A DNA stretch of 64,000 bases, taken from assembly GCA_009773375.1 (NCBI GenBank), contig WRPH01000006.1, forward strand, positions 1 through 64,000. Reading direction: 5' to 3'. The notes below the pieces were generated by a model. The model saw nothing but the letters and a program-made list of their open reading frames with translations. It had not been told where the DNA came from and did no database searches. Made by a program: the position numbers and the translations under genes. Of this stretch, positions 43,128-50,803 are shown piece by piece (within the stretch, counting starts at the first letter, position 1; every line of letters begins with the position of its first letter). The stretch comes from Paracoccaceae bacterium (GTDB lineage: Bacteria; Pseudomonadota; Alphaproteobacteria; Rhodobacterales; Rhodobacteraceae).

Positions 43128-45461
43128 ATGCAAGCAGGCATGATCAGTGACGTGGACAAGTTCATCGCGCGCAACAGCAATGATGGCATGTTCTTGCGCT
43201 TTGCGCGGGCGCGGGCACGCGGCTTTCTGATCCGGCAAACCATGACGGCAACAGGCGCGATCAGTCTTGCGATGCTGGTTTCGCTGCCGCTGGGGCTACT
43301 CGCGGCGGCGCTTGCGTTGCTGGGCGAAGCGGTGGATTGCCTGCTGCTGTCGAGCCTGTATCGCCGCTACCGCGACAGTGCCGTGCCACTGATCGCCCGC
43401 CGTCTGGCGATGCTGACCGGAGCGCTGCAAGCCATGACGATTGCCGCCTGTGTGCTGATCTGTTGGCGAGGCAGCGGTGCAGATTCTGCCCGGTTCTTTG
43501 CAGCCTCGTTCCTGATGTCTGCGGCGATCAACGCAGGGCTGGTGCGACGATACTTCCCCTGTGGCGCGCATTTGCGGCTGGCGGTTTATGCGCTGACCGG
43601 GGCGGCACTGCTGCTGGACGACATCCGGTCAGGCGGTCATGGCGGGACAGACCAATGGTTTCTGGTGATTGCCATGCTGATCATGGCCTATACCGCAACG
43701 CTGTTTATCCGCGCCGTCGAACGCGGGCAGACTGAGCGATTGCGATTTGAGCAGGCCTTGCTGCAAGAGCGGAGCGATCTGGTCACCGCCCGCGCCGCAG
43801 CCGCAGGCGCCGCACGCAAAGCCGAAAGGCTGGCGCTGGTGGCGCGACACGCCAATGACTCTGTGATCTTTACCACGCCAGATGGCCGGATCGAATGGGT
43901 GAACGAGGCGTTTACCCGCATCACCGGCTATAGCTTTGACGAAGCGGTCGGACGGCATCCGGGTGAGATTCTGAACGCGGAAGAAACCAATCTGGAGGCG
44001 GAAGCCACCCTACGGACGGCCCAGCGCAATGCCGTGCCAACGCGCGTCGAACTGCTCAATCGCACGCGCGACGGCAGGCACCTTTGGATGGAAATCTCGA
44101 TGACGCCGGTCTTACGCGCAGACGGCAGCCCGGATGTCTTTATCGCCGTTGAGCGCGACATCACCCAAGCCAAGGCCCATGCTGCAGAACTCGCGCTGGC
44201 CCGTGAGGCCGCCGAAGCCGCCGCGAAAGCGAAATCACAATTCCTCGCCACCATGAGCCACGAAATTCGCACACCGATGAACGGGGTGATCGGGGTCGCG
44301 GAACTGCTGGAGGAAACCACGCTCGATCCGGGCCAACGGCACTATGTCAGCACGATTATTGAATCCAGCCGGGCGCTGTTGACCATCATCAACGATGTGC
44401 TTGACCTGTCCAAATGTCAGGCGGGCAAGCTGGACCTGCTGACCGAACCGTTCTCGATCATCGACAGCGTTGCAGGCGCGCTGGATCTGTTGCGCCCGAC
44501 CGCCACGAAGAAGGGGCTGATGCTTGTCACTGATCTGCCGCCGGATGCACCGCTTTATCTGGGGGATTCCGGGCGCTTGCGGCAGATCTTGCTGAACCTG
44601 CTGGGAAATGCGGTCAAGTTTACCGTCAGGGGAAGCGTGCGGGTGACGCTTCAAACGACGACCGAAGCAGAGCATGACAGGATCTGCATCGCCATCACCG
44701 ATAGTGGCATCGGCATTGCTGCCGACCGCATCGGCCATGTGTTTGAAAGCTTTACGCAAGCCGACAACACCATCTCGCGGCAGTTTGGCGGCACCGGCCT
44801 TGGGCTGACGATTTCACGACTGCTGGCGCAGCAGATGGGTGGCGATATCGAGGTGGCCTCCACGCTCGGGCAAGGCTCGGTCTTCACGGTGATCTTGCGC
44901 CTGCCACAAGCCAAAGACACCGCGCGGCTTGCCCTTGCAGCGCACAAAGCGCCACAAACCACGCTGCGCGTTCTGGTGGCAGAAGATAACCGCACCAACA
45001 TGCTGATCACCCGCAAGCTGCTGGAACGCTCGATCGCGGCGATTGCCGAAGTCGGCAATGGGCGGCAGGCCGTGGCCACCTATTGCAACGATCCGCCCGA
45101 TCTGGTGCTGATGGATGTGTCCATGCCAGAAATGACCGGCCATGAGGCCACGCGTGAAATCAGGGCGTTCGAAGCTGCGCGGAACCTGCCGCGCTGCCCG
45201 ATCATTGCGCTGACCGCCTATGCGTCGCGGGACGAGGCTGATCTTTGCATGGCAGCCGGAATGGATGGGGTTCTGACAAAGCCGTTGGCCCGAGCCGAAC
45301 TTTACGCCGTGCTTGAACGCACTGCGGCAGCGCGAGATGCTTTTGACCTTTCCCGCAAGAATGCCGTAGACAGGGACGCAAAGGGAGGGCCGACATGGTC
45401 GACATCGCCACGCGCGTCTGGAGCCACAAGTGGAAGATCGACCCGATCGTCCGCTCTCTGA
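43128..45461 (+). CDS. Membrane hybrid histidine kinase (PAS-HisKA-HATPase-REC)
   Basis: A 777-residue sensor kinase. Residues about 35-200 form five or six membrane helices. A PAS domain spans about 225-345 (VIFTTPDGRIEWVNEAFTRI, then ITGYSFDEAVGRHPGEIL). The phospho-accepting H378 lies in [14 protein letters not shown]. The ATP-binding boxes are LLNLLGNAVKFT, ITDSGIGIAAD and FGGTGLGLTIS. A receiver domain carries D663 in LVLMDVSMPEMTG. No DNA-binding output is attached. It starts 60 nt after pncA, and its last 22 codons overlap the start of pncB in another frame. The ligand is unknown; the context hints at pyridine nucleotide status. Confidence 0.9.
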   Translation: MQAGMISDVDKFIARNSNDGMFLRFARARARGFLIRQTMTATGAISLAMLVSLPLGLLAAALALLGEAVDCLLLSSLYRRYRDSAVPLIARRLAMLTGALQAMTIAACVLICWRGSGADSARFFAASFLMSAAINAGLVRRYFPCGAHLRLAVYALTGAALLLDDIRSGGHGGTDQWFLVIAMLIMAYTATLFIRAVERGQTERLRFEQALLQERSDLVTARAAAAGAARKAERLALVARHANDSVIFTTPDGRIEWVNEAFTRITGYSFDEAVGRHPGEILNAEETNLEAEATLRTAQRNAVPTRVELLNRTRDGRHLWMEISMTPVLRADGSPDVFIAVERDITQAKAHAAELALAREAAEAAAKAKSQFLATMSHEIRTPMNGVIGVAELLEETTLDPGQRHYVSTIIESSRALLTIINDVLDLSKCQAGKLDLLTEPFSIIDSVAGALDLLRPTATKKGLMLVTDLPPDAPLYLGDSGRLRQILLNLLGNAVKFTVRGSVRVTLQTTTEAEHDRICIAITDSGIGIAADRIGHVFESFTQADNTISRQFGGTGLGLTISRLLAQQMGGDIEVASTLGQGSVFTVILRLPQAKDTARLALAAHKAPQTTLRVLVAEDNRTNMLITRKLLERSIAAIAEVGNGRQAVATYCNDPPDLVLMDVSMPEMTGHEATREIRAFEAARNLPRCPIIALTAYASRDEADLCMAAGMDGVLTKPLARAELYAVLERTAAARDAFDLSRKNAVDRDAKGGPTWSTSPRASGATSGRSTRSSAL

Positions 45462-46687
45462 TTGACACGGACTTTTACAAGCTGCTGATGTGTCAGTCGA
45501 TTTTCCGCAACAAGCCGGATACCATCGTCACGTTCAGCCTGATCAACCGATCAAAATCGGTGCGGCTTGCGGAGTTGATCGACGAAGGCGAGCTGCGCGA
45601 ACAACTTGATCATGTGCGGTCTTTATCGCTGACCCGTGGCGAAAGCACCTGGCTGCGCGGCAACACATTTTACGGCAAACGGCAGATGTTCCGCCCGGAT
45701 TTCATGGAATGGTTCGAAGGCCTGCGCCTGCCGGCCTACCATCTGGAAAAACGCGATGGCCAGTATGAGCTGACATTCGAGGGGCGCTGGCCAGAGGTGA
45801 TGTTGTGGGAAATTCCGGCTTTGGCCGTGCTGATGGAAATGCGCGGCCGGGCCGTGCTGGAAAAGCAGGGCAAGTTCGAGCTGCAAGTGCTTTACGCCCG
45901 CGCGATGACCAAGCTGTGGGAAAAGATTACCCGACTGAAAGCCATCGACGGTTTGAAGATTGCCGATTTTGGCACCCGACGGCGGCATTCGTTTCTGTGG
46001 CAGGATTGGGCAGTGCAGGCCATGCAGGAAGGGCTGGAGGATAAATTCACCGGCACCTCGAACTGTCTGATCGCAATGCGCCGCGAAGTTGAAGCCATTG
46101 GCACCAACGCGCACGAACTGCCCATGGTCTACGCGGCGCTGGCGAACTCTGATGCCGAACTGGCGCAAACGCCCTATCGGGTGCTGGCAGATTGGCAAGA
46201 GGAACACGACGGCAATCTGCGCATCATCCTGCCGGATACCTTTGGCACCGAAGGCTTTTTGAAAAACGCGCCCGATTGGCTGGCTTCCTGGACCGGCATT
46301 CGCATCGACAGCGGCGATCCGGCAATTGGAGCGGAAATCGCCATTCGCTGGTGGCAAGACCGCGGTGAAGATCCGCGCAAGAAGCTGGTGATTTTCTCGG
46401 ATGGCCTGGATGTTGAAACGATTGAAACGCTGCATCGGCAGTTTGTCGGGCGGGTCAAGGTTTCTTTCGGCTGGGGCACCATGCTGACCAATGATTTCCG
46501 TGGCCTGACTGCGGGTGACGCGCTGGCCCCGTTCAGTCTGGTGTGTAAGGCAATCTCGGCAAATGGCCGCCCAACGGTGAAGCTATCGGACAACCCGAAC
46601 AAGGCGATGGGCCCCGCGGCAGAGATCGCACGCTACAAGCGCGTCTTCGGTGTGGGCGAGCAAACCGCGCAGGTGGTCACGGTCTAA
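45395..46687 (+). CDS. pncB: Nicotinate phosphoribosyltransferase
   Basis: A 430-residue enzyme joining nicotinate to PRPP with ATP to give nicotinate mononucleotide, the step after PncA in NAD salvage. The N-terminus reads RSLIDTDFYKLLMCQSIFRN. Phosphoribosyl-site sequences are ADFGTRRRHSFLWQDWAVQA, GTSNCLIAMR and RIDSGDPAIGAEIA. A GGGAGGG ribosome site precedes the ATG at 45395. Its first 67 nt are shared, in a different frame, with the kinase gene. Confidence 0.95.
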   Translation: MVDIATRVWSHKWKIDPIVRSLIDTDFYKLLMCQSIFRNKPDTIVTFSLINRSKSVRLAELIDEGELREQLDHVRSLSLTRGESTWLRGNTFYGKRQMFRPDFMEWFEGLRLPAYHLEKRDGQYELTFEGRWPEVMLWEIPALAVLMEMRGRAVLEKQGKFELQVLYARAMTKLWEKITRLKAIDGLKIADFGTRRRHSFLWQDWAVQAMQEGLEDKFTGTSNCLIAMRREVEAIGTNAHELPMVYAALANSDAELAQTPYRVLADWQEEHDGNLRIILPDTFGTEGFLKNAPDWLASWTGIRIDSGDPAIGAEIAIRWWQDRGEDPRKKLVIFSDGLDVETIETLHRQFVGRVKVSFGWGTMLTNDFRGLTAGDALAPFSLVCKAISANGRPTVKLSDNPNKAMGPAAEIARYKRVFGVGEQTAQVVTV

Positions 46688-46725
46688 CTATAGAAATGGG
46701 GATCGAAAGCACGGCAACGCCGCAT

Positions 46726-47664
46726 TCAACCCGCCATTAGCCGATCCGCCCACATCACGGCGCGGGCGATATGGGTCTTGTGAACCGGGTCGTCCAAGCC
46801 AAGACGCGGGGCGGCCCAGCCGACCGAAGCACAGGTGCGCGCCAGGGTGAAGGTTTCCACCATGCGGATCGAGGCCGGCTTGGTTTCCGCATAGCCGGCG
46901 ATCAAGGCATCGCGGATGTGCGGATAGGCCGTTTCGTAAAGGTTTTGGCTAAGCACAGTGCCCAGATCATACAGGCGAAAGCCAAAGCCGCTGTCGTCAA
47001 AATCGATCAGCGAAAGCGCATTTTCATGCACCATGACGTTTTCACGCAAGACATCGGCGTGAATCGGGCCGAAATCGCCGATTTCACCATAGGCGGTCAG
47101 CTGCTCGCGCAGGAAGGCGCGGGCGCGACGCAGGGTTTCGGCCTGCGCGGCAGAGGCGATCGGATGCTCCCAAAAGCGGCCCCAGAACGGGGTTTCACCA
47201 ACCAGACCTTCGATATCCCAACGCGGGCGGGTGAAATCGGCAGGCAGAGTCAGCTTATCAGTCGCGGTATGGAAATCGGCAAGCAGACGGCCCAAGCCAT
47301 GATGCTGGGCAAGCACCTGATCCAGAGACCGATTGAACGGCTTGCCCGCCTCACCCAACGCCTCGCCTTCCACCCAATCAATCACCGAAGCGTTGCGGCC
47401 AGTAGAAAGCCGCACCAGCAAAGCGCCGTCCCGGCTGGGCAAGGCGGCCGGAACTGCGACGCCTTTTTCGGCAAGCGCGGCGCACCACCACAGCTCGGAT
47501 CGGATCGCGGCATCGTCCTGATAGCCCTGGCGGTGCAAGCGCAAGGCGGCGCGGCCTTGGGGCGTGGAAATTTCGAAAACCGCGTTTTCACGATTGCGAA
47601 TCAGGCGGATAACTTTGCCGCCCCAATGGCTTGCGGCCTCTGTCGCAAGGGATTCGATGGTCAT
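46726..47664 (-). CDS. APH/homoserine-kinase-II-like phosphotransferase
   Basis: A 312-residue protein-kinase-fold enzyme. An N-lobe (NRENAVFEISTPQGRAALRL) includes the ATP lysine-like arginine. The catalytic loop is IHADVLRENVMVHENALSL, followed by the metal aspartate in IDFDDSGFGFRLYDLGTVL. The HADxxxxN pattern matches aminoglycoside phosphotransferase-fold small-molecule kinases. The substrate is unknown; resistance is not implied. The gene overlaps arfB by 4 nt, and its stop faces pncB across a 38-nt gap with no clear terminator. Confidence 0.85.
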   Translation of the reverse strand: MTIESLATEAASHWGGKVIRLIRNRENAVFEISTPQGRAALRLHRQGYQDDAAIRSELWWCAALAEKGVAVPAALPSRDGALLVRLSTGRNASVIDWVEGEALGEAGKPFNRSLDQVLAQHHGLGRLLADFHTATDKLTLPADFTRPRWDIEGLVGETPFWGRFWEHPIASAAQAETLRRARAFLREQLTAYGEIGDFGPIHADVLRENVMVHENALSLIDFDDSGFGFRLYDLGTVLSQNLYETAYPHIRDALIAGYAETKPASIRMVETFTLARTCASVGWAAPRLGLDDPVHKTHIARAVMWADRLMAG

Positions 47665-48083
47665 TCTTCCTCACCCGGTTTGCCGCGCAGGGCTTTTACT
47701 TCACCACGCTGGACCTTTGCGGCCACACGGCGCAACTGGCTGCCATAGGTAGGCTTGGTGGCGATCCGCCGTTTTGGCGCAACCAGAGCGGCGCGGATCA
47801 GATCAGCAAGACGCTCACGCGCCAGTTCGCGATTGCGAAGCTGGCTGCGGGTGTCTTCCACCTGCAACACGATCGCGCCTTCCAGCGTCCAACGCCGCCC
47901 AGCCAGCTTTTTCAGCCGCGCCTTCACTCCCGAGGTCAGATGCGGCGAGCGTTCAGCCTCAAAGCGCAACTCGACCGCCGTCGAGACCTTGTTGACATTC
48001 TGCCCCCCCGGCCCAGAGGCGCGCATGAAGCTTTCGCTCAGCTCCCAGTCGGCAATCGAGATGGTGTCGGTGATCCACAGCAT
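47661..48083 (-). CDS. arfB: Alternative ribosome-rescue factor ArfB
   Basis: A 140-residue peptidyl-tRNA hydrolase that frees ribosomes stalled at mRNA ends. The catalytic GGQ loop is in RASGPGGQNVNKVSTAVELR. The basic C-terminal tail that enters the mRNA channel is present (VAPKRRIATKPTYGSQLRRV, with more K/R after it). The ATGA overlap with the kinase-fold gene shows translational coupling. A strong intrinsic terminator for the upstream small gene lies just before it. Confidence 0.94.
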   Translation of the reverse strand: MLWITDTISIADWELSESFMRASGPGGQNVNKVSTAVELRFEAERSPHLTSGVKARLKKLAGRRWTLEGAIVLQVEDTRSQLRNRELARERLADLIRAALVAPKRRIATKPTYGSQLRRVAAKVQRGEVKALRGKPGEEE

Positions 48084-48107
48084 ATCACTACGCTAACGAA
48101 CCGCGCG

Positions 48108-48144
48108 AAAAAGAGAAAGGGCTGCCGGTGTGCGGCAACCCTTT
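48108..48144 (-). terminator. Intrinsic terminator of the small-peptide transcription unit
   Basis: On the minus strand AAAGGG and TGCCG pair with CGGCA and CCCTTT (48144-48139 with 48121-48116, and 48137-48133 with 48127-48123, one C-A mismatch, 5-nt loop), followed by CTCTTTTTCGC. This is a textbook rho-independent terminator. It lies 25 nt upstream of arfB and must end a transcript coming from 48.3 kb. Confidence 0.85.
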
Positions 48145-48217
48145 CCGAGATCTAAGGAGATGGGCCAGTTAGGTATCAAAAGCCCAATCTGTGGTCTGTT
48201 TATCCAGAGGGCTGCCC

Positions 48218-48274
48218 CTAGAAAACACCCCCCACGACTGTCCCGACACCGCTCTCCAATATCACTCTAGACAC
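48218..48274 (-). CDS. 18-residue peptide gene with near-perfect Shine-Dalgarno
   Basis: On the minus strand GTG at 48274 opens an 18-codon frame reading MSRVILESGVGTVVGGVF, ending in TAG at 48218. The upstream AAAGGAGGTGA (48289-48279) matches the complement of the 16S 3' end almost completely, and GGAGG is 7 nt from the GTG. A TTGACA element lies about 60 nt upstream of the start codon and a strong terminator about 75 nt after the stop. The peptide is glycine/valine-rich and not clearly membrane-spanning. No family is recognised. It could be a real microprotein, a leader peptide, or the coding part of a dual-function small RNA. Confidence 0.5.
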   Translation of the reverse strand: MSRVILESGVGTVVGGVF

Positions 48275-48278
48275 TGGG

Positions 48279-48289
48279 TCACCTCCTTT
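48279..48289 (-). promoter_or_regulatory. Exceptionally long Shine-Dalgarno of the 18-residue gene
   Basis: AAAGGAGGTGA on the minus strand is complementary to the 16S rRNA 3' tail over its whole length. CTCCTT at 48159-48154, in the 3' part of the same predicted RNA, can pair with its AAGGAG core (48288-48283), so the site may be maskable. Confidence 0.55.
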
Positions 48290-48309
48290 CAAATGGTTGC
48301 CGATATGCG

Positions 48310-48338
48310 AAAGGTGACACAGATTTTGTGTTTGTCAA
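48310..48338 (-). promoter_or_regulatory. Candidate promoter of the small-peptide RNA
   Basis: A perfect TTGACA (48338-48333) starts 7 nt beyond the stop of the queuosine-precursor transporter gene. ACCTTT lies 17 nt downstream as a poor -10; the -35 is better than the -10. Together with the terminator at 48108-48144 it would delimit an RNA of about 195 nt. Confidence 0.4.
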
Positions 48339-48344
48339 AAGGTT

Positions 48345-48965
48345 TTACGCTAGCCGTGCTGCGTATTTTGCGATGGCGATACGGAAGGGCATCAGGGCAA
48401 TCACGTCCACCGCAAGCTTGACGAACAAGTCGGCCAGCCCGAGCGAAACCCACAGCGGCACCTCGGGGCCCAAGCCCAGCAGCGGAACGGACAAAGCAGC
48501 CCAAGACACGTCATTTGACGGATCGATCCAGACCAGAGCGGTGGAAAACGAGATGGTAAAGAACAGCACGGTGTCGACGGAAGATCCCAGTGCCGATGCC
48601 AGAAACGGTGCCCGCCACCACGCCGATTTGCGCAGCCGGTCAAACACCGCCACATCCAGCATTTGACCGAACAGAAAGGCGATGGCGGAACCGATGGCGA
48701 TGCGGATCGTCACCAGCGGGCCAAACTCGCCAACGATTTGCGTGCCGATGACCGAACAGATCAGCCCGACGATCAGACCAAAATACACCACCCGGCGTGC
48801 TGCAGCGGCACCGTAAAAGCGGTTTACCAGTTCTGAAACCAGAAAGGCGAAAGGAAAAGTGAAGGCGCCCCAAGTCAGCCATTGGCCAATGGGAAATTGC
48901 ACGAGAATGTTGGACGCCACCACGATGGTAGCCATGGCAAGAATGCCAGGAAGCAGTTTGTTCAT
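48345..48965 (-). CDS. yhhQ: Queuosine-precursor transporter (YhhQ/VUT family)
   Basis: A 206-residue membrane protein with six helices. Family sequence is clear: LTWGAFTFPFAFLVSELVNR, FYGAAAARRVVYFG, LFGQMLDVAVFDRLRKSAWW and ALGSSVDTVLFFTISF. Members import preQ0 or preQ1 for synthesis of queuosine in tRNA. The start is the ATG at 48965 with an A-rich leader. A consensus-like promoter lies about 60-85 nt upstream, inside the end of the preceding gene. Confidence 0.92.
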   Translation of the reverse strand: MNKLLPGILAMATIVVASNILVQFPIGQWLTWGAFTFPFAFLVSELVNRFYGAAAARRVVYFGLIVGLICSVIGTQIVGEFGPLVTIRIAIGSAIAFLFGQMLDVAVFDRLRKSAWWRAPFLASALGSSVDTVLFFTISFSTALVWIDPSNDVSWAALSVPLLGLGPEVPLWVSLGLADLFVKLAVDVIALMPFRIAIAKYAARLA

Positions 48966-49021
48966 TTTGTGATCCGTTTTTTACAAGGTCGCGGAGACTT
49001 GGCCCAGGATGGGACGCGGCG

Positions 49022-49050
49022 GCTTAGCCGCTTTGCTGCGGCCCTGTCAA
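49022..49050 (-). promoter_or_regulatory. Predicted promoter of yhhQ
   Basis: TTGACA (49050-49045) and CTAAGC (49027-49022) on the minus strand are 17 nt apart. The -35 overlaps the last codons of the phytase-like gene. The leader to the ATG would be about 50 nt and includes an A6 run before CGGA. Confidence 0.4.
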
Positions 49051-49943
49051 TCCGGCAGGCGATATTCGGCGATTTCCGTGCGCAAAAGCAGATTGAAATT
49101 GTCATCCGAAATCATGCTGGCAGTCAGATGCCCCGCCGCATCGCGCCAGATCGACACGCTTTCCAGGTTGTCATGCAGGCCGACCGGGGTTTCCAGCAGG
49201 GTCTTGGCATCGGCGAACCCGGCATCGGTCAGGGTGAAGCGACGCAAACGGCTGGCAAAACCGGACAGACCGCGAAAATCGCGCTCCAGCAGATAGAACC
49301 GCCCGTCCGGGCCAAAATCCGCTCCTACCGGCAAGAAACTGCCCTCGCGCGGGATTGTCAGCGTGTTTTCCCACTGATCATTGCGAAACCGATAGACCGG
49401 AAACGGCTGATCCTGCTGCGCGGTTTGCTCGGGCAAGGTATACAGCGTGCCATCCGGCGCAATCGCCAGTGCCTCCAGTGCCGCGTTCAGTGGCATGTGG
49501 CGAAAATCGGGCGCAACAGGCAGGTTTTCGGCTGATCCGCCCAAGCGCGGGTAGTGCAGCACGCGCGCTGCACCTTCAAAAGACACAAACACCGACCCAT
49601 CGGGTGCCAGTGCCAGCCCCTCACTATCGGCGCGCGCAGCGAGCAGGGCAGCCGTACCATGCGCCTTCAGCAACTGAAAAGGCTGCGCGCTGATCGCTGT
49701 GATCCGCCCTTGCGCATCCCGCGAAAGCTGCCCCGAGGTGATGGCGCCGCGATCAGAAAGCGCAATGAAGTCAAGCCCGTTCTCGGCTATCTCCAGCCCA
49801 GACAAGCCACCAAAGCGTGCGTCGTCCATCGACCACGTCCACGCATCCAGAAAGCCGGGCGGAGGGGTGGGGCTGGCGCTGCCTTCCAGCCCCGCGATCA
49901 GCACCATCCCTGCCGCTATTGCGAGGAAAGCACGTTTGCGCAT
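49047..49943 (-). CDS. Secreted phytase-like esterase domain protein
   Basis: A 298-residue exported protein. The signal peptide is near MRKRAFLAIAAGMVLIAGLE, cut around residue 24. The body is a beta-propeller-like domain of the esterase-like-of-phytase group: FGGLSGLEIAENGLDFIALS followed by DRGAI, ARADSEGLALAPDGSVFVSF, LLERDFRG and DNLESVSIWRDAAG. Its substrate is unknown. It overlaps the mepA stop by 28 nt and is the last of four same-strand genes (thioesterase, UMF1 carrier, mepA, this gene). Confidence 0.82.
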   Translation of the reverse strand: MRKRAFLAIAAGMVLIAGLEGSASPTPPPGFLDAWTWSMDDARFGGLSGLEIAENGLDFIALSDRGAITSGQLSRDAQGRITAISAQPFQLLKAHGTAALLAARADSEGLALAPDGSVFVSFEGAARVLHYPRLGGSAENLPVAPDFRHMPLNAALEALAIAPDGTLYTLPEQTAQQDQPFPVYRFRNDQWENTLTIPREGSFLPVGADFGPDGRFYLLERDFRGLSGFASRLRRFTLTDAGFADAKTLLETPVGLHDNLESVSIWRDAAGHLTASMISDDNFNLLLRTEIAEYRLPD

Positions 49944-50803
49944 TGGCGGGGCAAATCGGCCATGGTGAATTCGCGCGGGCCTTTCTTGCGCGGCTGCGGC
50001 TTTTCCGGCTTGGTGGGTTTAGGCGGATTCAGATAGGCATCCGACACCCACCACATCAGCGACTCGTCGCAACCATTGCCGCCGTTCGACAGTTCGGACA
50101 CGCTGGGTTTCTGGGTTTCGCACAGTCGCGCGCCTTTCGGGCATTTCAACCGCACATGAAAATGCGTGTCGTGCCCGGCAATCGGGCGGATTTTCTGCAG
50201 CCATTTCTTGTCGGCTGCCTTGGCGGTCTTGCACATTTCAATCTTCACCGCCGCCGCGACAAATATCCGGTCAACCCGAGGATCGGACGCTGCAAGCTGC
50301 AACAGCGCATGATGACGCGGCGACCAGTTGTCCGTTACCGATTTTTGATCCGCCGAACGCACTGGAATCGAACTGATTTTTTCACGCTCTTGGCCCGACA
50401 TGTCGAGCCGCTGGGGCGGCAGCATCCAGATATCGGCATCCAGACCGATCTGGTGGCTGGCGTGGCCCGAGGTCATCGGACCACCGCGCGGCTGGCCCAT
50501 ATCGCCGATATAAAGCCCCCTCCAGCCGATCTGCGTCGCACTTTGCGACAGCTCTTCCAGATATTGCACCAGCATCGGGTGGCCAAAATTACGGTTCCGC
50601 GACAGCCGCATCGCCTGCCAGGTTGGCCCGGTTTCCGGCAGTTCGACCAGCCCGGCGGCACAACCGCGCGCATAGCTGCCAATTGGCATCGCATCCTGGG
50701 CGCTCGGGTTATCTGCCGCGCCAAACAACTTGTTCGCAAGCTTTTCGGCCTGCGCAGGCAAAGGCGCCAATAGCACCAGACACAAGACAAGTTTACGGAT
50801 CAT
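49916..50803 (-). CDS. mepA: Penicillin-insensitive murein endopeptidase
   Basis: A 295-residue periplasmic LAS-type metallopeptidase that cuts D-Ala-mDAP cross-links in peptidoglycan. Signal peptide MIRKLVLCLVLLAPLPAQA. Zinc ligands are the His and Asp of TSGHASHQIGLDADIWM and the His of AGHDTHFHVRLKCP. The C-terminus has a lysine/proline-rich linker (PPKPTKPEKPQPRKKGPREF) before the last 18 residues, longer than in E. coli and perhaps wall-binding. It overlaps the UMF1 carrier gene by 4 nt at its start and the phytase-like gene by 28 nt at its end. Confidence 0.93.
   Translation of the reverse strand: MIRKLVLCLVLLAPLPAQAEKLANKLFGAADNPSAQDAMPIGSYARGCAAGLVELPETGPTWQAMRLSRNRNFGHPMLVQYLEELSQSATQIGWRGLYIGDMGQPRGGPMTSGHASHQIGLDADIWMLPPQRLDMSGQEREKISSIPVRSADQKSVTDNWSPRHHALLQLAASDPRVDRIFVAAAVKIEMCKTAKAADKKWLQKIRPIAGHDTHFHVRLKCPKGARLCETQKPSVSELSNGGNGCDESLMWWVSDAYLNPPKPTKPEKPQPRKKGPREFTMADLPRQCANVLSSQ

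Noticed and set aside
46726-47664. Antibiotic-resistance aminoglycoside phosphotransferase
   Set aside because: The fold matches APH-type kinases broadly, but nothing in the sequence or context supports drug resistance; a metabolic small-molecule kinase is more likely.
48160-48267. Plus-strand 35-codon frame starting ATGGGCCAG
   Set aside because: The AGGAG lies directly against the ATG, the peptide is low-complexity Pro/Arg-rich, and the minus-strand signals around the same DNA are far better.
48269-48292. Plus-strand CTGGGTCACCTCCTTTC, which looks like the 3' end of 16S rRNA
   Set aside because: No other 16S sequence is present nearby. The match is explained as the complement of an extended Shine-Dalgarno on the minus strand.
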